Shown here in pieces: positions 47,938-56,811 of a stretch of DNA of 64,000 bases. Origin of the DNA: JALZEG01 sp035942255 (lineage in GTDB: Bacteria > Actinomycetota > CADDZG01 > WHSQ01); NCBI GenBank assembly GCA_035942255.1, contig DASZDG010000073.1, positions 1 to 64,000 on the forward strand. Reading direction: 5' to 3'. The position numbers and the translations under genes were made by a program. The notes beneath the pieces are model-generated. The model saw only the letters and a program-made list of their open reading frames with translations, was not told the DNA's origin and ran no database searches. Position 1 is the first letter of the stretch; each line of letters starts with the position of its first letter.

Positions 47938-49734
47938 CTACGAGGCCCGGACCCTCACGATGCGGGAGCGGGCCGAGGTGCAGCCGTCGGCGGCGGGCAG
48001 GGACGCCCGGTACGCGCGGGTCTTCCGGACGGTGACCTTGAAGCGGTACCGGCCGTTGCGGTCGGTGGCGACGGTGGCCGTCGAGTGGAACCGGCCCCCG
48101 GGCCTCCGGGCCTTCAGCGTCACGACCTGGCTCGCCACGCACGCCCCCGACGAGCGCACCCGACCCGAGAGGCGCACGGCGGTGCCGGCCACGACCTTCG
48201 CGTCGCTGCTGCGGAGCCCGATCGACCGAGAGGCCGGCTCGCCCGGGTCCGTCGGGTCCGGTGTGGGAACGGGCCCGCCGCCGCACGGCACGATCGTCGC
48301 GGAGGCCGCCAGGCCCGTCGTCTCGGGCGGGGTGTTCCACCCGATACTCCCGGCCGCGGCGACCTCACCGGTCGTGTAGCGGTCGTCGTTGGCCAGGCAG
48401 CCGTCGTCGGCTTCGTCCGCCCAGACCGTGTACTGCGTGACGCCTGCGCCGTTCGAGTAGAACCGGAAGCCGAACGTCCCACGGTCGTTCGTCCCCGCGG
48501 CCCCCGCCTCCACGTGCTTGGTGTCGGGGGCCCCGAAGGAGGGGTGCTCGCCCTGGACGCCGGGGCTCGCGTTCGCCGGCGGGACACCGTCGGCGGGGCT
48601 CGAGCCCGTGCAGTCGAAGCTGCTCTCCTCGACGTGGTCGCCGCGGTCCGGCGGGAGCGGCCCACCGAGCACGGACGACGAGTGGAAGCGCAGCCCGTCG
48701 GTGGGGCCGACGGCCTGGACGTCGACGTTCGCCGCGGGGATCAGCCGCCCGAGCTGGTCGGTGACCGTCGCAGTGATCGCGCTCGAGCAGTAGAACCGGC
48801 CGGCGTCCTCGTTCTTCGACACCGTCTGCTCGGCGAGATCGTCGAGCGTCACCGCAGCGGGCTGCTGGAAGTACGGGACGACGCGGACCGCGTCGCCGGA
48901 CTGGTTGAACGTCGGGTCGAAGTCGTTCGGCGAGCCGTTCACGACTGCGGCGACCGCGGTGACGGCAGCGGCGTCTGCCGGCGAATCGAACGTGCAGCGG
49001 ATGCCGTTGTCCGGCGTCGAGTTGCCGCTGCCGCCCACGGTCTCCGTCGCGCACACCTTCCATTGCGGAACGCTCCCCGCGGGGGACGTCGTGTAGAACG
49101 CGCGCACGTAGGTCGTCTCGGGACCGAGCGTGTAGAGCGCGTCCACGATCCCGATCGGCTTCTTGCGCGCCGCGTCCCCCTTCTCGGGAAGAGCGGTGGC
49201 GAGGGCCGAGTAGGTGCCGAACGAGCCGCCGCTCTGCGGGTACGCGATGTCGACGGCCTCCTCGATCCGCATGATCGTCACGTCGAGGCTCGTGTGCGCG
49301 ATCGACTCGCCGTTCAGGACGAGGTGGGCCTGCACGGTAGCGGGGCCGTTGAGCACCTCGGGCGGGATGTCCCACCCGCCGTCCCACGTGTCTCCCGAAC
49401 CGGAGCTACCGGGTCGCGTCACGCCCACGATCTCGTAGTCCAGCGCACCTTGCACGACGCTGAAGAAAACGGACGAACCGGCCGGCGCGTCGTCGACCCA
49501 CGCGCTGAAGCGGAAGAGCCCGTCCGACGCGCCGCAGCACTCGGGCCCGGAGTCCGTTGCGGCGTTCGACACGATGTAGCCGCGCTCGCCCGCGCTCATG
49601 AAGCTCGACGGGTTGAGGAACGCGATCCGCGGCTCGTCTGCGGCGAACGACGCCGCAGCGGGCACGATGAGCGTCATCAGCATCCCGACCACGATCGACA
49701 GCGACATGGACCGCGTTCTGCGTCCTTGCTTCAT
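47938..49734 (-). CDS. Large secreted protein with Ig-like domains
   Basis: A 598-residue exported protein. The signal peptide (MKQGRRTRSMSLSIVVGML onward, cleaved near ASFAAD) is followed by beta-rich regions, with several disulfide candidates (PECCGAS, SFDCTGSS, VPCGGG), a Pro-rich linker (PVPTPDPTDPGEP) and a C-terminal Ig-like repeat (TAVRLSGRVRSSGACVASQVVTLKAR) of the kind found in surface proteins. Family unknown. ATG with GAGGG 8 nt upstream. It precedes the sigma-fusion gene on the same strand and might be its target or partner. Confidence 0.72.
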   Translation of the reverse strand: MKQGRRTRSMSLSIVVGMLMTLIVPAAASFAADEPRIAFLNPSSFMSAGERGYIVSNAATDSGPECCGASDGLFRFSAWVDDAPAGSSVFFSVVQGALDYEIVGVTRPGSSGSGDTWDGGWDIPPEVLNGPATVQAHLVLNGESIAHTSLDVTIMRIEEAVDIAYPQSGGSFGTYSALATALPEKGDAARKKPIGIVDALYTLGPETTYVRAFYTTSPAGSVPQWKVCATETVGGSGNSTPDNGIRCTFDSPADAAAVTAVAAVVNGSPNDFDPTFNQSGDAVRVVPYFQQPAAVTLDDLAEQTVSKNEDAGRFYCSSAITATVTDQLGRLIPAANVDVQAVGPTDGLRFHSSSVLGGPLPPDRGDHVEESSFDCTGSSPADGVPPANASPGVQGEHPSFGAPDTKHVEAGAAGTNDRGTFGFRFYSNGAGVTQYTVWADEADDGCLANDDRYTTGEVAAAGSIGWNTPPETTGLAASATIVPCGGGPVPTPDPTDPGEPASRSIGLRSSDAKVVAGTAVRLSGRVRSSGACVASQVVTLKARRPGGRFHSTATVATDRNGRYRFKVTVRKTRAYRASLPAADGCTSARSRIVRVRAS

Positions 49735-49946
49735 GTTCGTCACCCTCTTCGCTTGATTCCGTGACGGGATTGCAACGAGAAGACGCACGAAGCTCGCTTC
49801 GGTAACGCGAGCGATTGAAAGATGGCTTTCGCGTGACACCCGTTATCCCTGGCCCTGTCGAACGTATTCAGCTAGTGGAAGCCGCGAAGTTCAAGCGCGT
49901 GCCACTTCAATGTCCAGTCACTGTCCGGCCTCGACAAAGGAACCAG

Positions 49947-50318
49947 GTGAAAGCGGAACAAAACGACGTACGCGTACAACCGGATCCCGAGCCGCGCGTG
50001 CCGGGTTGGATCCTCGTCGCCCCGAGCGCGCTGCCGGAGCGGTGGCGCGACCGCGCGACGCCGATGTTCCTCGTTCCCCTGCTCCCGGACGAGGCACACG
50101 ACGTCCTCGCGGGCGAGCCGGCGGGCTCGGAGCTGCACGGCGAGGACCTCGCGCTGGCGAAGCTCGTCGCGCGCGGCGTCCCCGTAGACGACGTCGCGCG
50201 TCAGCTCCACCTCACGTCGCGAACGGTGTACCGGAGGCTCGCGCGTCTGCGCCGGCTCGTCGGGGTGACGACGACCGGTGAGCTGGTGGCGGAGCTGGCG
50301 CGGCGCGGCTTCCGCTAG
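49947..50318 (+). CDS. Small helix-turn-helix regulator (LuxR/GerE-like)
   Basis: A 123-residue protein. The C-terminal 60 residues read LALAKLVARGVPVDDVARQLHLTSRTVYRRLARLRRLVGV, a LuxR-type HTH with its dimer helix; the N-terminal half has no receiver or sensor signature. The GTG start follows AAAGGAA. Divergent from the secreted-protein and sigma-fusion genes, which it may control. Confidence 0.7.
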   Translation: MKAEQNDVRVQPDPEPRVPGWILVAPSALPERWRDRATPMFLVPLLPDEAHDVLAGEPAGSELHGEDLALAKLVARGVPVDDVARQLHLTSRTVYRRLARLRRLVGVTTTGELVAELARRGFR

Positions 50319-50327
50319 GAGCGGCTG

Positions 50328-51266
50328 CTACTCGACCCAGGTCCCGCGCGCCCAGTCGATCGTCCGCGCGAGCCCGGTCTCGAGCGGCACACCCGGCTCC
50401 CATCCGAGACGCTCGCGCGCGAGCGTGATGTCCGGGCGGCGCATCTCCGGGTCGTCCACCGGACGCGGCTCGAAGACGAGCTCGGACTTCCCCCCGGCGG
50501 CCTCGTTGATGAGCGTGGCGAGCTCGAGGATCGTCACCTCGTGCGGATTGCCGAGGTTGACCGGCCCCCGCTCGTCGGATCGCAGGAACCGGTAGATCCC
50601 CTCGATGAGGTCGTCCACGTAGCACAGGCTGCGCGTCTGCTTGCCGTCGCCGTGGATGGTGATCGGCCTGCCCTGCAGCGCCTGGTCGACGAAGTTCGGG
50701 ACGGCGCGCCCGTCGTTGCGGCGCATGCGGGGGCCGTAGGTGTTGAAGATGCGGATGATCTTCACCGGCACGCCGAGCTCGCGGTTGAACGCCATCGTCG
50801 CGGCCTCCGAGAAGCGCTTCGCCTCGTCGTAGACCGAGCGGGGGCCGATCGGGTTCACGTTGCCCCAGTAGGACTCCGTCTGCGGATGCTCCAGCGGGTC
50901 GCCGTACACCTCCGACGTCGACGCGACCATGAAGCCCGCCCCCTTCGCCTGCGCCAGGCGCAGCGCGTTGAGCGTGCCGAGCGATCCCACCTCGAGCGTC
51001 GCGATCGGGTGCTCGAGGTAGTCGACGGGTGACGCGGGCGAGGCGAAGTGCAGCACCCAGTCCACCGGCTCGTCGACGTCCAGAGACATCGTCACGTCCA
51101 TCTCGACGAAGCGGAAGCGCGGCCCCCGCAACAGCTCGTCGAGGTTCGACGAGCTCCCCGTCAGCAACGAGTCGAAGCACGTGACGTCCCAGCCCTCGCG
51201 GACGAGGCGTTCGCACAGGTGCGAACCGAGGAACCCGGCACCGCCGGTGACGACTGCGTTAGGCAC
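50328..51266 (-). CDS. UDP-glucuronate decarboxylase (UDP-xylose synthase)
   Basis: A 312-residue SDR of the UXS group: VTGGAGFLGSHL, DSLLTGSSSNLDEL, HFASPASPVDYLEHPI and YDEAKRFSEA (Tyr-x-x-x-Lys) with ASTSEVYGDPLEHPQ are characteristic. It decarboxylates UDP-glucuronate to UDP-xylose using bound NAD. UDP-glucuronate would come from the dehydrogenase encoded 11 nt upstream. GTG start with GGAGGGG 5 nt upstream. Confidence 0.93.
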   Translation of the reverse strand: MPNAVVTGGAGFLGSHLCERLVREGWDVTCFDSLLTGSSSNLDELLRGPRFRFVEMDVTMSLDVDEPVDWVLHFASPASPVDYLEHPIATLEVGSLGTLNALRLAQAKGAGFMVASTSEVYGDPLEHPQTESYWGNVNPIGPRSVYDEAKRFSEAATMAFNRELGVPVKIIRIFNTYGPRMRRNDGRAVPNFVDQALQGRPITIHGDGKQTRSLCYVDDLIEGIYRFLRSDERGPVNLGNPHEVTILELATLINEAAGGKSELVFEPRPVDDPEMRRPDITLARERLGWEPGVPLETGLARTIDWARGTWVE

Positions 51267-51277
51267 GACCGCCCCTC

Positions 51278-52591
51278 CTATACCGGCCGGGGACGGCCGG
51301 TGGCGTAATAGACGAAACCGTGCTCCGCCATCTGGTCGGGAGCGAAGAGGTTCCGTCCGTCGACGAAGATCGGACGGGCAAGCGAGTCTTTCAGCTTGGC
51401 GAGGTCGATCTCCGCGAACTCGTCCCACTCCGTGCACAGGACCACGCAGTGCGCCCCGGCGGCGGCACCGTAGGGATCGTCCGCGATCTCGAGGTCCGGC
51501 ACCTCCGCGACGGCCGCGTCGGACACAACGGGGTCGTATCCGACGACCGAAGCTCCGCGGTCGAGCAGCCGCCGCGCCAGGCCGAGCGCGGGGGCGAAGC
51601 GGAGGTCGTCGGTGCCGGGCTTGAACGACAGCCCGAGCAGGGCGACCCGCTTGTCCTCGAGGTTCCACAGCGCGTCGACGATCTTGTCGACGGTCGCGTC
51701 GAGAGCCTCCTCGTTGATCCGCGCCACCTCGCGCAGTATCGGGAAGTCGTATCCGAGGTCCTGCGCCAGGCGCTCGAACGCAAGCAGGTCCTTGGGGAAG
51801 CACGATCCGCCGTAGCCGAGCCCGGCGTTGAGGAACGATCTGCCGATGCGCGCGTCGGACCCCATGATGTCCGCGATGGCGAGCACGTCGGCGCCCGCGC
51901 GCTCGCAGATGCGGGCGAGCGCGTTGGCGAAGGAGATCTTCAGTGCGAGGAACGCGTTCGACGCGTGCTTCGCCAGCTCGGCCGTCGCGACGTCCGTCTC
52001 GATGTACCGGTACCCCTCGTCGATCCACGGGGCGTAGACCCCGCGCATGACGCCGAACGCCCAGTCGGTCTCCGATCCCACGAGGATCCGGTCCGGGTGC
52101 AGCGAGTCGTGGATCGCCTTGCCCTCGCGCAGGAACTCGGGGTTCGACGCGAGCGCGATCTCGGGTTCGGCGGCGCCCCGGATCTGATCCAGCGTTCGCC
52201 TCAACCGATCCGCAGTTCCCGCGGGGACCGTCGACTTCTCGACGATGACCGCCCGGCGCGTCACCTTGTGCGCGACGTCGATCACCGACTGCTCGACCAT
52301 CACGAGGTTGGCCTCACCCGACACCCGAGGAGGAGTCCCGACACAGATGAAGACGACCTCTGCGTCCGCTACCCCTTCGCCGGAGTCGTGCGTGAACGTC
52401 AGACGACCGGCCTCCATCTGCTCCGTGAGCAGCTCGCCGAGCCCCGGCTCGAAGAACGGCGTGCGTCCCTCTCGAAGGGTCGCGATCTTGGCCGCGTCGA
52501 TGTCGCAGCCGACCACGTCGTGCCCCACCTTCGCCAGCGAGGCACAGGTGACGAGACCGACGTGCCCCGTCCCGATGACACAGATCTTCAT
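51278..52591 (-). CDS. ugd: UDP-glucose 6-dehydrogenase
   Basis: A 437-residue NAD enzyme oxidising UDP-glucose to UDP-glucuronate. MKICVIGTGHVGLVTCASLA binds NAD, GYGGSCFPKDLLAF carries the catalytic Cys with the Lys, and LGLSFKPGTDDLRFAPALG lies in the UDP-binding domain. Length and motifs match the family fully. The ATG follows GGGGGTCAC. Works with the adjacent UXS to supply uronic acid and xylose donors. Confidence 0.95.
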   Translation of the reverse strand: MKICVIGTGHVGLVTCASLAKVGHDVVGCDIDAAKIATLREGRTPFFEPGLGELLTEQMEAGRLTFTHDSGEGVADAEVVFICVGTPPRVSGEANLVMVEQSVIDVAHKVTRRAVIVEKSTVPAGTADRLRRTLDQIRGAAEPEIALASNPEFLREGKAIHDSLHPDRILVGSETDWAFGVMRGVYAPWIDEGYRYIETDVATAELAKHASNAFLALKISFANALARICERAGADVLAIADIMGSDARIGRSFLNAGLGYGGSCFPKDLLAFERLAQDLGYDFPILREVARINEEALDATVDKIVDALWNLEDKRVALLGLSFKPGTDDLRFAPALGLARRLLDRGASVVGYDPVVSDAAVAEVPDLEIADDPYGAAAGAHCVVLCTEWDEFAEIDLAKLKDSLARPIFVDGRNLFAPDQMAEHGFVYYATGRPRPV

Positions 52592-52695
52592 GTGACCCCC
52601 GATCGATGAAAAAGCGCCCGCGCAAGCCCGGCCGGGCGCGTGAGCGGCGCCTATATAACCAAAAACATCCAGAGCGCGCTACCGGCGAGCGCGAG

Positions 52696-54909
52696 CTACG
52701 CGGAGTGCGCGACCGCGACGGGACGAGCCAGCGGGACCTGCACGTGGAACGTGGCGCCGCGGCCCGGCTCGCTCTCCACCCACACGTCACCGCCCATGAC
52801 GTCGAGGGCCCGCTTCGCGATGAACAGTCCGACCCCCGGCCCCTGCGTCGTCCTCGTGAGGACGTGGCCGAGCCGGACGAACCGGTCGAAGATCCGCTCC
52901 TGGTCCGCGCGCGGGATGCCGGGCCCCTCGTCGGACACCGAGACGCGCGCGTAGCCATGGTCTTGCGCGATCGACACCGTGACGAGGCCTTCCGGCCCAC
53001 CGAACTTCACCGCGTTGTCGAGCAGGTGCTCGACGACCTGCTCGAGGCGCTCCGCGTCGCCGCGCACGATCAGCGACGGCTCGTCCTCGACGAGGTGCAG
53101 CCTGTGCCCCGGCGCGGCCTTCCCGCACGCGCGGCGCACGACGTCGCCGATCGGGACCTCCTGGGTGTGCGCGGGCGGCAGCCCGCCGGTCTCGATCTGC
53201 GAGACGAGCAGCAGGTTCATCACGAGCCGTTCGAGCCGCTCCGAACCGCGCTGCATGACGGCGACCATCTGGTCGGCGAGGTCGTCGGAGACGTTCCCGG
53301 ACCCGCGCTCGAGCACCTGCAGCGCCCCCTTGATGCTCGTCAACGGCGTGCGGAGCTCGTGGCTGATCGTCGAGAGGAAGTCGCCCTTCGCCTCCTCCGC
53401 CTCGTGCTCGGCGGTGACGTCGCGCACGAGCCATACCCAGCCGGAGTTGTCGACGGGACCGGCGGTTATCGAGACCCAGCGTCCGGGCCCGTCCTTGGTC
53501 ACGACCTCGGCCTCCTCCGTCGTCGCGTCGACGAGGTCCTCGTGGAGGAGCCGGCGCTGGTCGTCGCGCCGCATGACGACGCGGTCCGACCACGGCCGCC
53601 CCATGACGTCGGAGGCGCTGTAGCCGGTGATGCGTTCGAGCGCGGGGTTCCACGCCCGCACGACGCCGCGCGAGTCGAGGAGCGCGATGCCCTCGCGCGA
53701 GCCGTGGAAGATGCGGCCGAAGCGCTGGCGCTCCTCCGCGACCTCCGCGTACAGGCGGTGCGCGTCGAGCGTGGTCAGCAGCTCACCCGCGACGGCGCCG
53801 AGCAGGAGCGAGTCCGACTCGCCGAAGTCGCCGGCGCCGACGCGGTCGATCGCGACGACGCAACCGAGCACGCCCTCCGCGTCCAGCAACGGCACCGCGA
53901 CGAGCTCGTCCGCCCCCAGCCCCTCGAGCACCTCACGCTCGGCCTCGGTCCCCTCGCGCGTCAGCAGCAGCGGCGCCTCGCGCATCTCCATCTCCATGAC
54001 GAGGCGCGCCAGCCCGCCGAGCTCGAGCGGGGCCATCTCGGCGATCACGTCGTCGCCGTCCACGCCCGACCACACCGTCTGGTGGCCGAGCTTGACGACC
54101 ACCCTCGTCTCGCGGGCGGAGACGATCTCGCGCACGGCCCTCAGGAAGCCGGTCAGGGCCGCGTCGAGGTCGGGCGCCGCAGCAAGCGCGCGGCTCGCCG
54201 CGTGCAGGTGACGCAGCCGCTCCGCCTCGTCGCGCTGGCGCAGCACCGCGCGGTAGCCGAGGTAGAGGCCGAGGAGCGGGAGCGGGAACATCGCGACGGT
54301 CCAGCGGCCGGCGAGGATCGACGCGGCGAACAACAGGCCGAGGACGAGGCTGCCCACGAGGTTGATCGTGGCGGGCCCGAGGACGCCGGACACGACGCTC
54401 GTGAACCGGGCCGCGCCCGAGATCGCCATCGCGAGGGCGACGAACGCGTGCGTGAGGAACGTGAAGACGAGCACCGCGCCGACCGCGACCGCGGCGTTCC
54501 TCGGCGTCAGCGTCGTGGCGGGCTCGGACGCGAGGCTCCACACGCCGGCCGCTGCCGCCGCGCCGCACCCGTACTGCGCGACGTTGAACACGCCCTTCAC
54601 GATCCCGGCGCGCCAGCGATACAGCCGCACCGCGGCGATCGCCGCGGTCACACCCCACACGACCTCCGCGGGCGAGAGCACGACGACCATCGGGAGCAGC
54701 AGCGCCTCGGACGCGCTCAGCCCCCAGTCGCCGTCCTTGCCGTGGAACGTGAGGTCGGTGAGCTCCGTGAGCGCGAACAGCGCGGTGAGCACCGCGAACG
54801 GCAGGAGGTCGCGGCTCCAGCCCGCGGCGGTGGTCGCCGCGAGGACGGCGACGAGCGACAGCGACAGTCCTGCGACGTAGCCGTGCAGGGCGCGGGACCT
54901 CAGTCCCAC
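52696..54909 (-). CDS. Membrane sensor histidine kinase with GAF and PAS domains
   Basis: A 737-residue kinase. About eight N-terminal membrane segments (residues 10-265) resemble a MASE-type sensor, followed by a GAF-like domain (LDAALTGFLRAVREIV to GCVVAIDRVG), a PAS domain (GIALLDSRGVVRAWNPALERI) and the kinase core: H-box TISHELRTPLTSIKG, N-box LLDNAVKFGG, G1 SDEGPGIPRADQERIF and G2 GPGVGLFIAKRAL. No response regulator is adjacent, so it is an orphan. The GTG start overlaps the protease end by 10 nt; the frame is open 252 nt further upstream, but only across the protease repeats. Confidence 0.9.
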   Translation of the reverse strand: MGLRSRALHGYVAGLSLSLVAVLAATTAAGWSRDLLPFAVLTALFALTELTDLTFHGKDGDWGLSASEALLLPMVVVLSPAEVVWGVTAAIAAVRLYRWRAGIVKGVFNVAQYGCGAAAAAGVWSLASEPATTLTPRNAAVAVGAVLVFTFLTHAFVALAMAISGAARFTSVVSGVLGPATINLVGSLVLGLLFAASILAGRWTVAMFPLPLLGLYLGYRAVLRQRDEAERLRHLHAASRALAAAPDLDAALTGFLRAVREIVSARETRVVVKLGHQTVWSGVDGDDVIAEMAPLELGGLARLVMEMEMREAPLLLTREGTEAEREVLEGLGADELVAVPLLDAEGVLGCVVAIDRVGAGDFGESDSLLLGAVAGELLTTLDAHRLYAEVAEERQRFGRIFHGSREGIALLDSRGVVRAWNPALERITGYSASDVMGRPWSDRVVMRRDDQRRLLHEDLVDATTEEAEVVTKDGPGRWVSITAGPVDNSGWVWLVRDVTAEHEAEEAKGDFLSTISHELRTPLTSIKGALQVLERGSGNVSDDLADQMVAVMQRGSERLERLVMNLLLVSQIETGGLPPAHTQEVPIGDVVRRACGKAAPGHRLHLVEDEPSLIVRGDAERLEQVVEHLLDNAVKFGGPEGLVTVSIAQDHGYARVSVSDEGPGIPRADQERIFDRFVRLGHVLTRTTQGPGVGLFIAKRALDVMGGDVWVESEPGRGATFHVQVPLARPVAVAHSA

Positions 54910-56636
54910 GCGGCCGCGTACCACTTGGTCTGCCACGACGACGCCTTCCACGTCGCGCCGTCCCAGTCCATGCCCTTCCAGGTGGCGCCGTCCCAGTCGG
55001 CGTTCTTCCAGGTCGCGCCCTTCCACGTCGCGCCGTCCCAGATCGTGGCCTTCCACGTCGCGCCCTTCCACGTCGCGCCGGCCCACTCGTCGGTCTTCCA
55101 GGTCGCGCCCTCCCAGGAAGCCGGGTCCCAGCCCTCGGCCTTCCACGTCGCGCCGGCCCACGGGACGAGACCGGCGGGGTTGTCGAGCGCGACCTCGTCC
55201 GGGTCCGTCTGCGCGATGAACTCGCCGTAGAGGGCGAGCTGCCCGAGCGGCGTGACGATCTCGATGCCGGCCGAGCCGCGGTCGCCCTGGAGGAGCCCGA
55301 GGCCGTTCGACGGCGTCAGACCCTGGTTCGCCGCGCGCATGTCCGTGCTCGTCGTCGCGGCGAGCGCGTCGACGATCCCCGCGCCAGTTCCCGTCGGGTC
55401 GGCGTCGGCGATCGGCCGCGCGGTGCTCGTCAGGCGGTGCTTCACCTGGTCGGGCGTGAGCTGCGGCTGGTGGTCGAGCATCTGGGCGACGATCCCGGTG
55501 ACGGTCGCGGTCGCCATCGACGTGCCCGTCCCCTTGAAGTAGGCGCCGTCCACGGCCGCGGTCGCTCCGTACCGCTGGTCGATCGCGCTGCCGGGCGACC
55601 GCAGCGACACCGTGTGCACTCCCGGCGACACGACGTCGGGCTTAGCCAGACCGTTCGCGCGCGTGGGGCCGCGCGACGAGAACACCGGCACGCGGTCGTC
55701 CGAGACGGTCATCGATCCCTCGTCGTTCGCGGCCCCCACGGTGATCACGTACGGGTCGTCGCCGGGCTTCATCACGGTCGCCGCTCCGGGCCCGGAGTTC
55801 CCCGCGGAGACGACGACTGCGATCCCGGACGCCCACGCGCGCTCGACGGCGTAGTTGAGCGGCGAGAGGCGATAGTCCTGCGAGGAGTCGGTCCCGAGCG
55901 AGAGGTTCATCACGCGGATCCCGTAGGTGTCCTTGTGCGCCACGATCCACTGGATCCCGGCCAGCACCGTCGACACGTCGGTCGCGCCGTCGAAGCCCGC
56001 GGCCTTGACCGAGACCAGCCGCGCCGAGGGGGCCGCACCCTTGTACTTGCCGTTCGAGGCGGTCCCGTCGCCGGCGATCAGCCCGGCCATGAACGTGCCG
56101 TGGCCGAACGTGTCGGCGCAGTGCGCCTCGGTGCCCGCCTCGCTCGTGAGGTCGGCACACGCGACCACGCGGCCCGCGAGGTCGGGGTGGCCCGCGTACA
56201 CGCCGGTGTCGAGCAGGGCGACGGTGGTCCCGCCGCCGTCGATCCCGTCGGACCACAGGCGCTCCGAGCGCACGATCTTCTGGATTCGGTGCGTGGTCCC
56301 GTCGTCGGCCGCGCCCTCGAACTCGATCGGCGCGTCGGGAGTCACGCTCCGCACGGCGGGATCGGCCTCGAGCTCGCCGAGCGAGGACTCGGGGACGCGC
56401 GCCGAGACCCCGTCGACGATCGGGAGGAAACCGGCGATCTCGCCCCCGGCGGCAACGACGGCCCGGGCTGCCGCGGCGACGGATTCCGCACCCTGCACGA
56501 CGACGTCGGCAAGCCTCTGGGAGACGGCCGGGGACGTGCCGGACGCGCTCGTGGTCAGCGGGAGGGCGACGAGGGCCGCGACGGCCGCGGCGACGAGACG
56601 GCGACGTTCACGGAGGGGCAACGACATCGAGTGCAT
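54900..56636 (-). CDS. Subtilisin-like serine protease with tryptophan pentad tail
   Basis: A 578-residue exported S8 protease. A signal peptide (about 1-32) and a pro-region precede the catalytic domain with Asp in ALLDTGVYAGHPDL, His in FGHGTFMAGL, oxyanion Asn in SAGNSGPG and Ser in GTGTSMATATVTG. The last 88 residues are unusual: from Trp493 a Trp recurs every fifth residue for 16 positions, with eight GATWK units. Such a tail could bind cell-wall glycan or pack as a beta-solenoid. ATG with AAGGGAG upstream. Confidence 0.93.
   Translation of the reverse strand: MHSMSLPLRERRRLVAAAVAALVALPLTTSASGTSPAVSQRLADVVVQGAESVAAAARAVVAAGGEIAGFLPIVDGVSARVPESSLGELEADPAVRSVTPDAPIEFEGAADDGTTHRIQKIVRSERLWSDGIDGGGTTVALLDTGVYAGHPDLAGRVVACADLTSEAGTEAHCADTFGHGTFMAGLIAGDGTASNGKYKGAAPSARLVSVKAAGFDGATDVSTVLAGIQWIVAHKDTYGIRVMNLSLGTDSSQDYRLSPLNYAVERAWASGIAVVVSAGNSGPGAATVMKPGDDPYVITVGAANDEGSMTVSDDRVPVFSSRGPTRANGLAKPDVVSPGVHTVSLRSPGSAIDQRYGATAAVDGAYFKGTGTSMATATVTGIVAQMLDHQPQLTPDQVKHRLTSTARPIADADPTGTGAGIVDALAATTSTDMRAANQGLTPSNGLGLLQGDRGSAGIEIVTPLGQLALYGEFIAQTDPDEVALDNPAGLVPWAGATWKAEGWDPASWEGATWKTDEWAGATWKGATWKATIWDGATWKGATWKNADWDGATWKGMDWDGATWKASSWQTKWYAAAWD
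54903..55160 (-). repeat. Tryptophan pentapeptide repeat in the protease tail
   Basis: Coding repeat W-x-x-x-x, 16 Trp at exact 5-residue spacing (residues 493-568), then Trp at shorter gaps; DNA period 15 bp with GGCGCGACCTGGAA-like units. Confidence 0.9.
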
Positions 56637-56746
56637 GCGACTCCCTTGTTCCGGCGTGCCGCCGCCTCCCTAGCCCGTACGTACTATGGCCTACCTCGGT
56701 CGGCGGAGACATAGCCCCTTCGGGTCAAAAACCACACCGCCTAGAC

Positions 56747-56756
56747 GGACTAGTCC
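56747..56756. promoter_or_regulatory. GGACTAGTCC palindrome upstream of the agmatinase-like gene
   Basis: A 10-bp perfect palindrome containing GACTAGTC, 56 bp before the start; same core as the boxes at 8.6 and 11.3 kb. Confidence 0.4.
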
Positions 56757-56799
56757 TCCAACGACAGTCGCCCTCGTCGCGGACCACGCCCCCTCACGG

Positions 56800-56805
56800 G
56801 AGAAT
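56800..56805 (+). promoter_or_regulatory. -10-like element GAGAAT
   Basis: Six nt before the ATG of the agmatinase-like gene; the same element and gap as the epimerase at 41.6 kb. Confidence 0.4.
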
Positions 56806-56811
56806 GCCGGG

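Noticed and set aside
54903..55160. CRISPR-like regular repeat
   Set aside because: The 15-bp period stays in one protein frame and the units are contiguous, without spacers; it is a coding repeat.
54909..55161. Upstream extension of the histidine kinase over the protease tail
   Set aside because: The extension is only the +1 shadow of the tryptophan pentads (repetitive RRDVEGR-like sequence), and no ribosome-binding site supports it.
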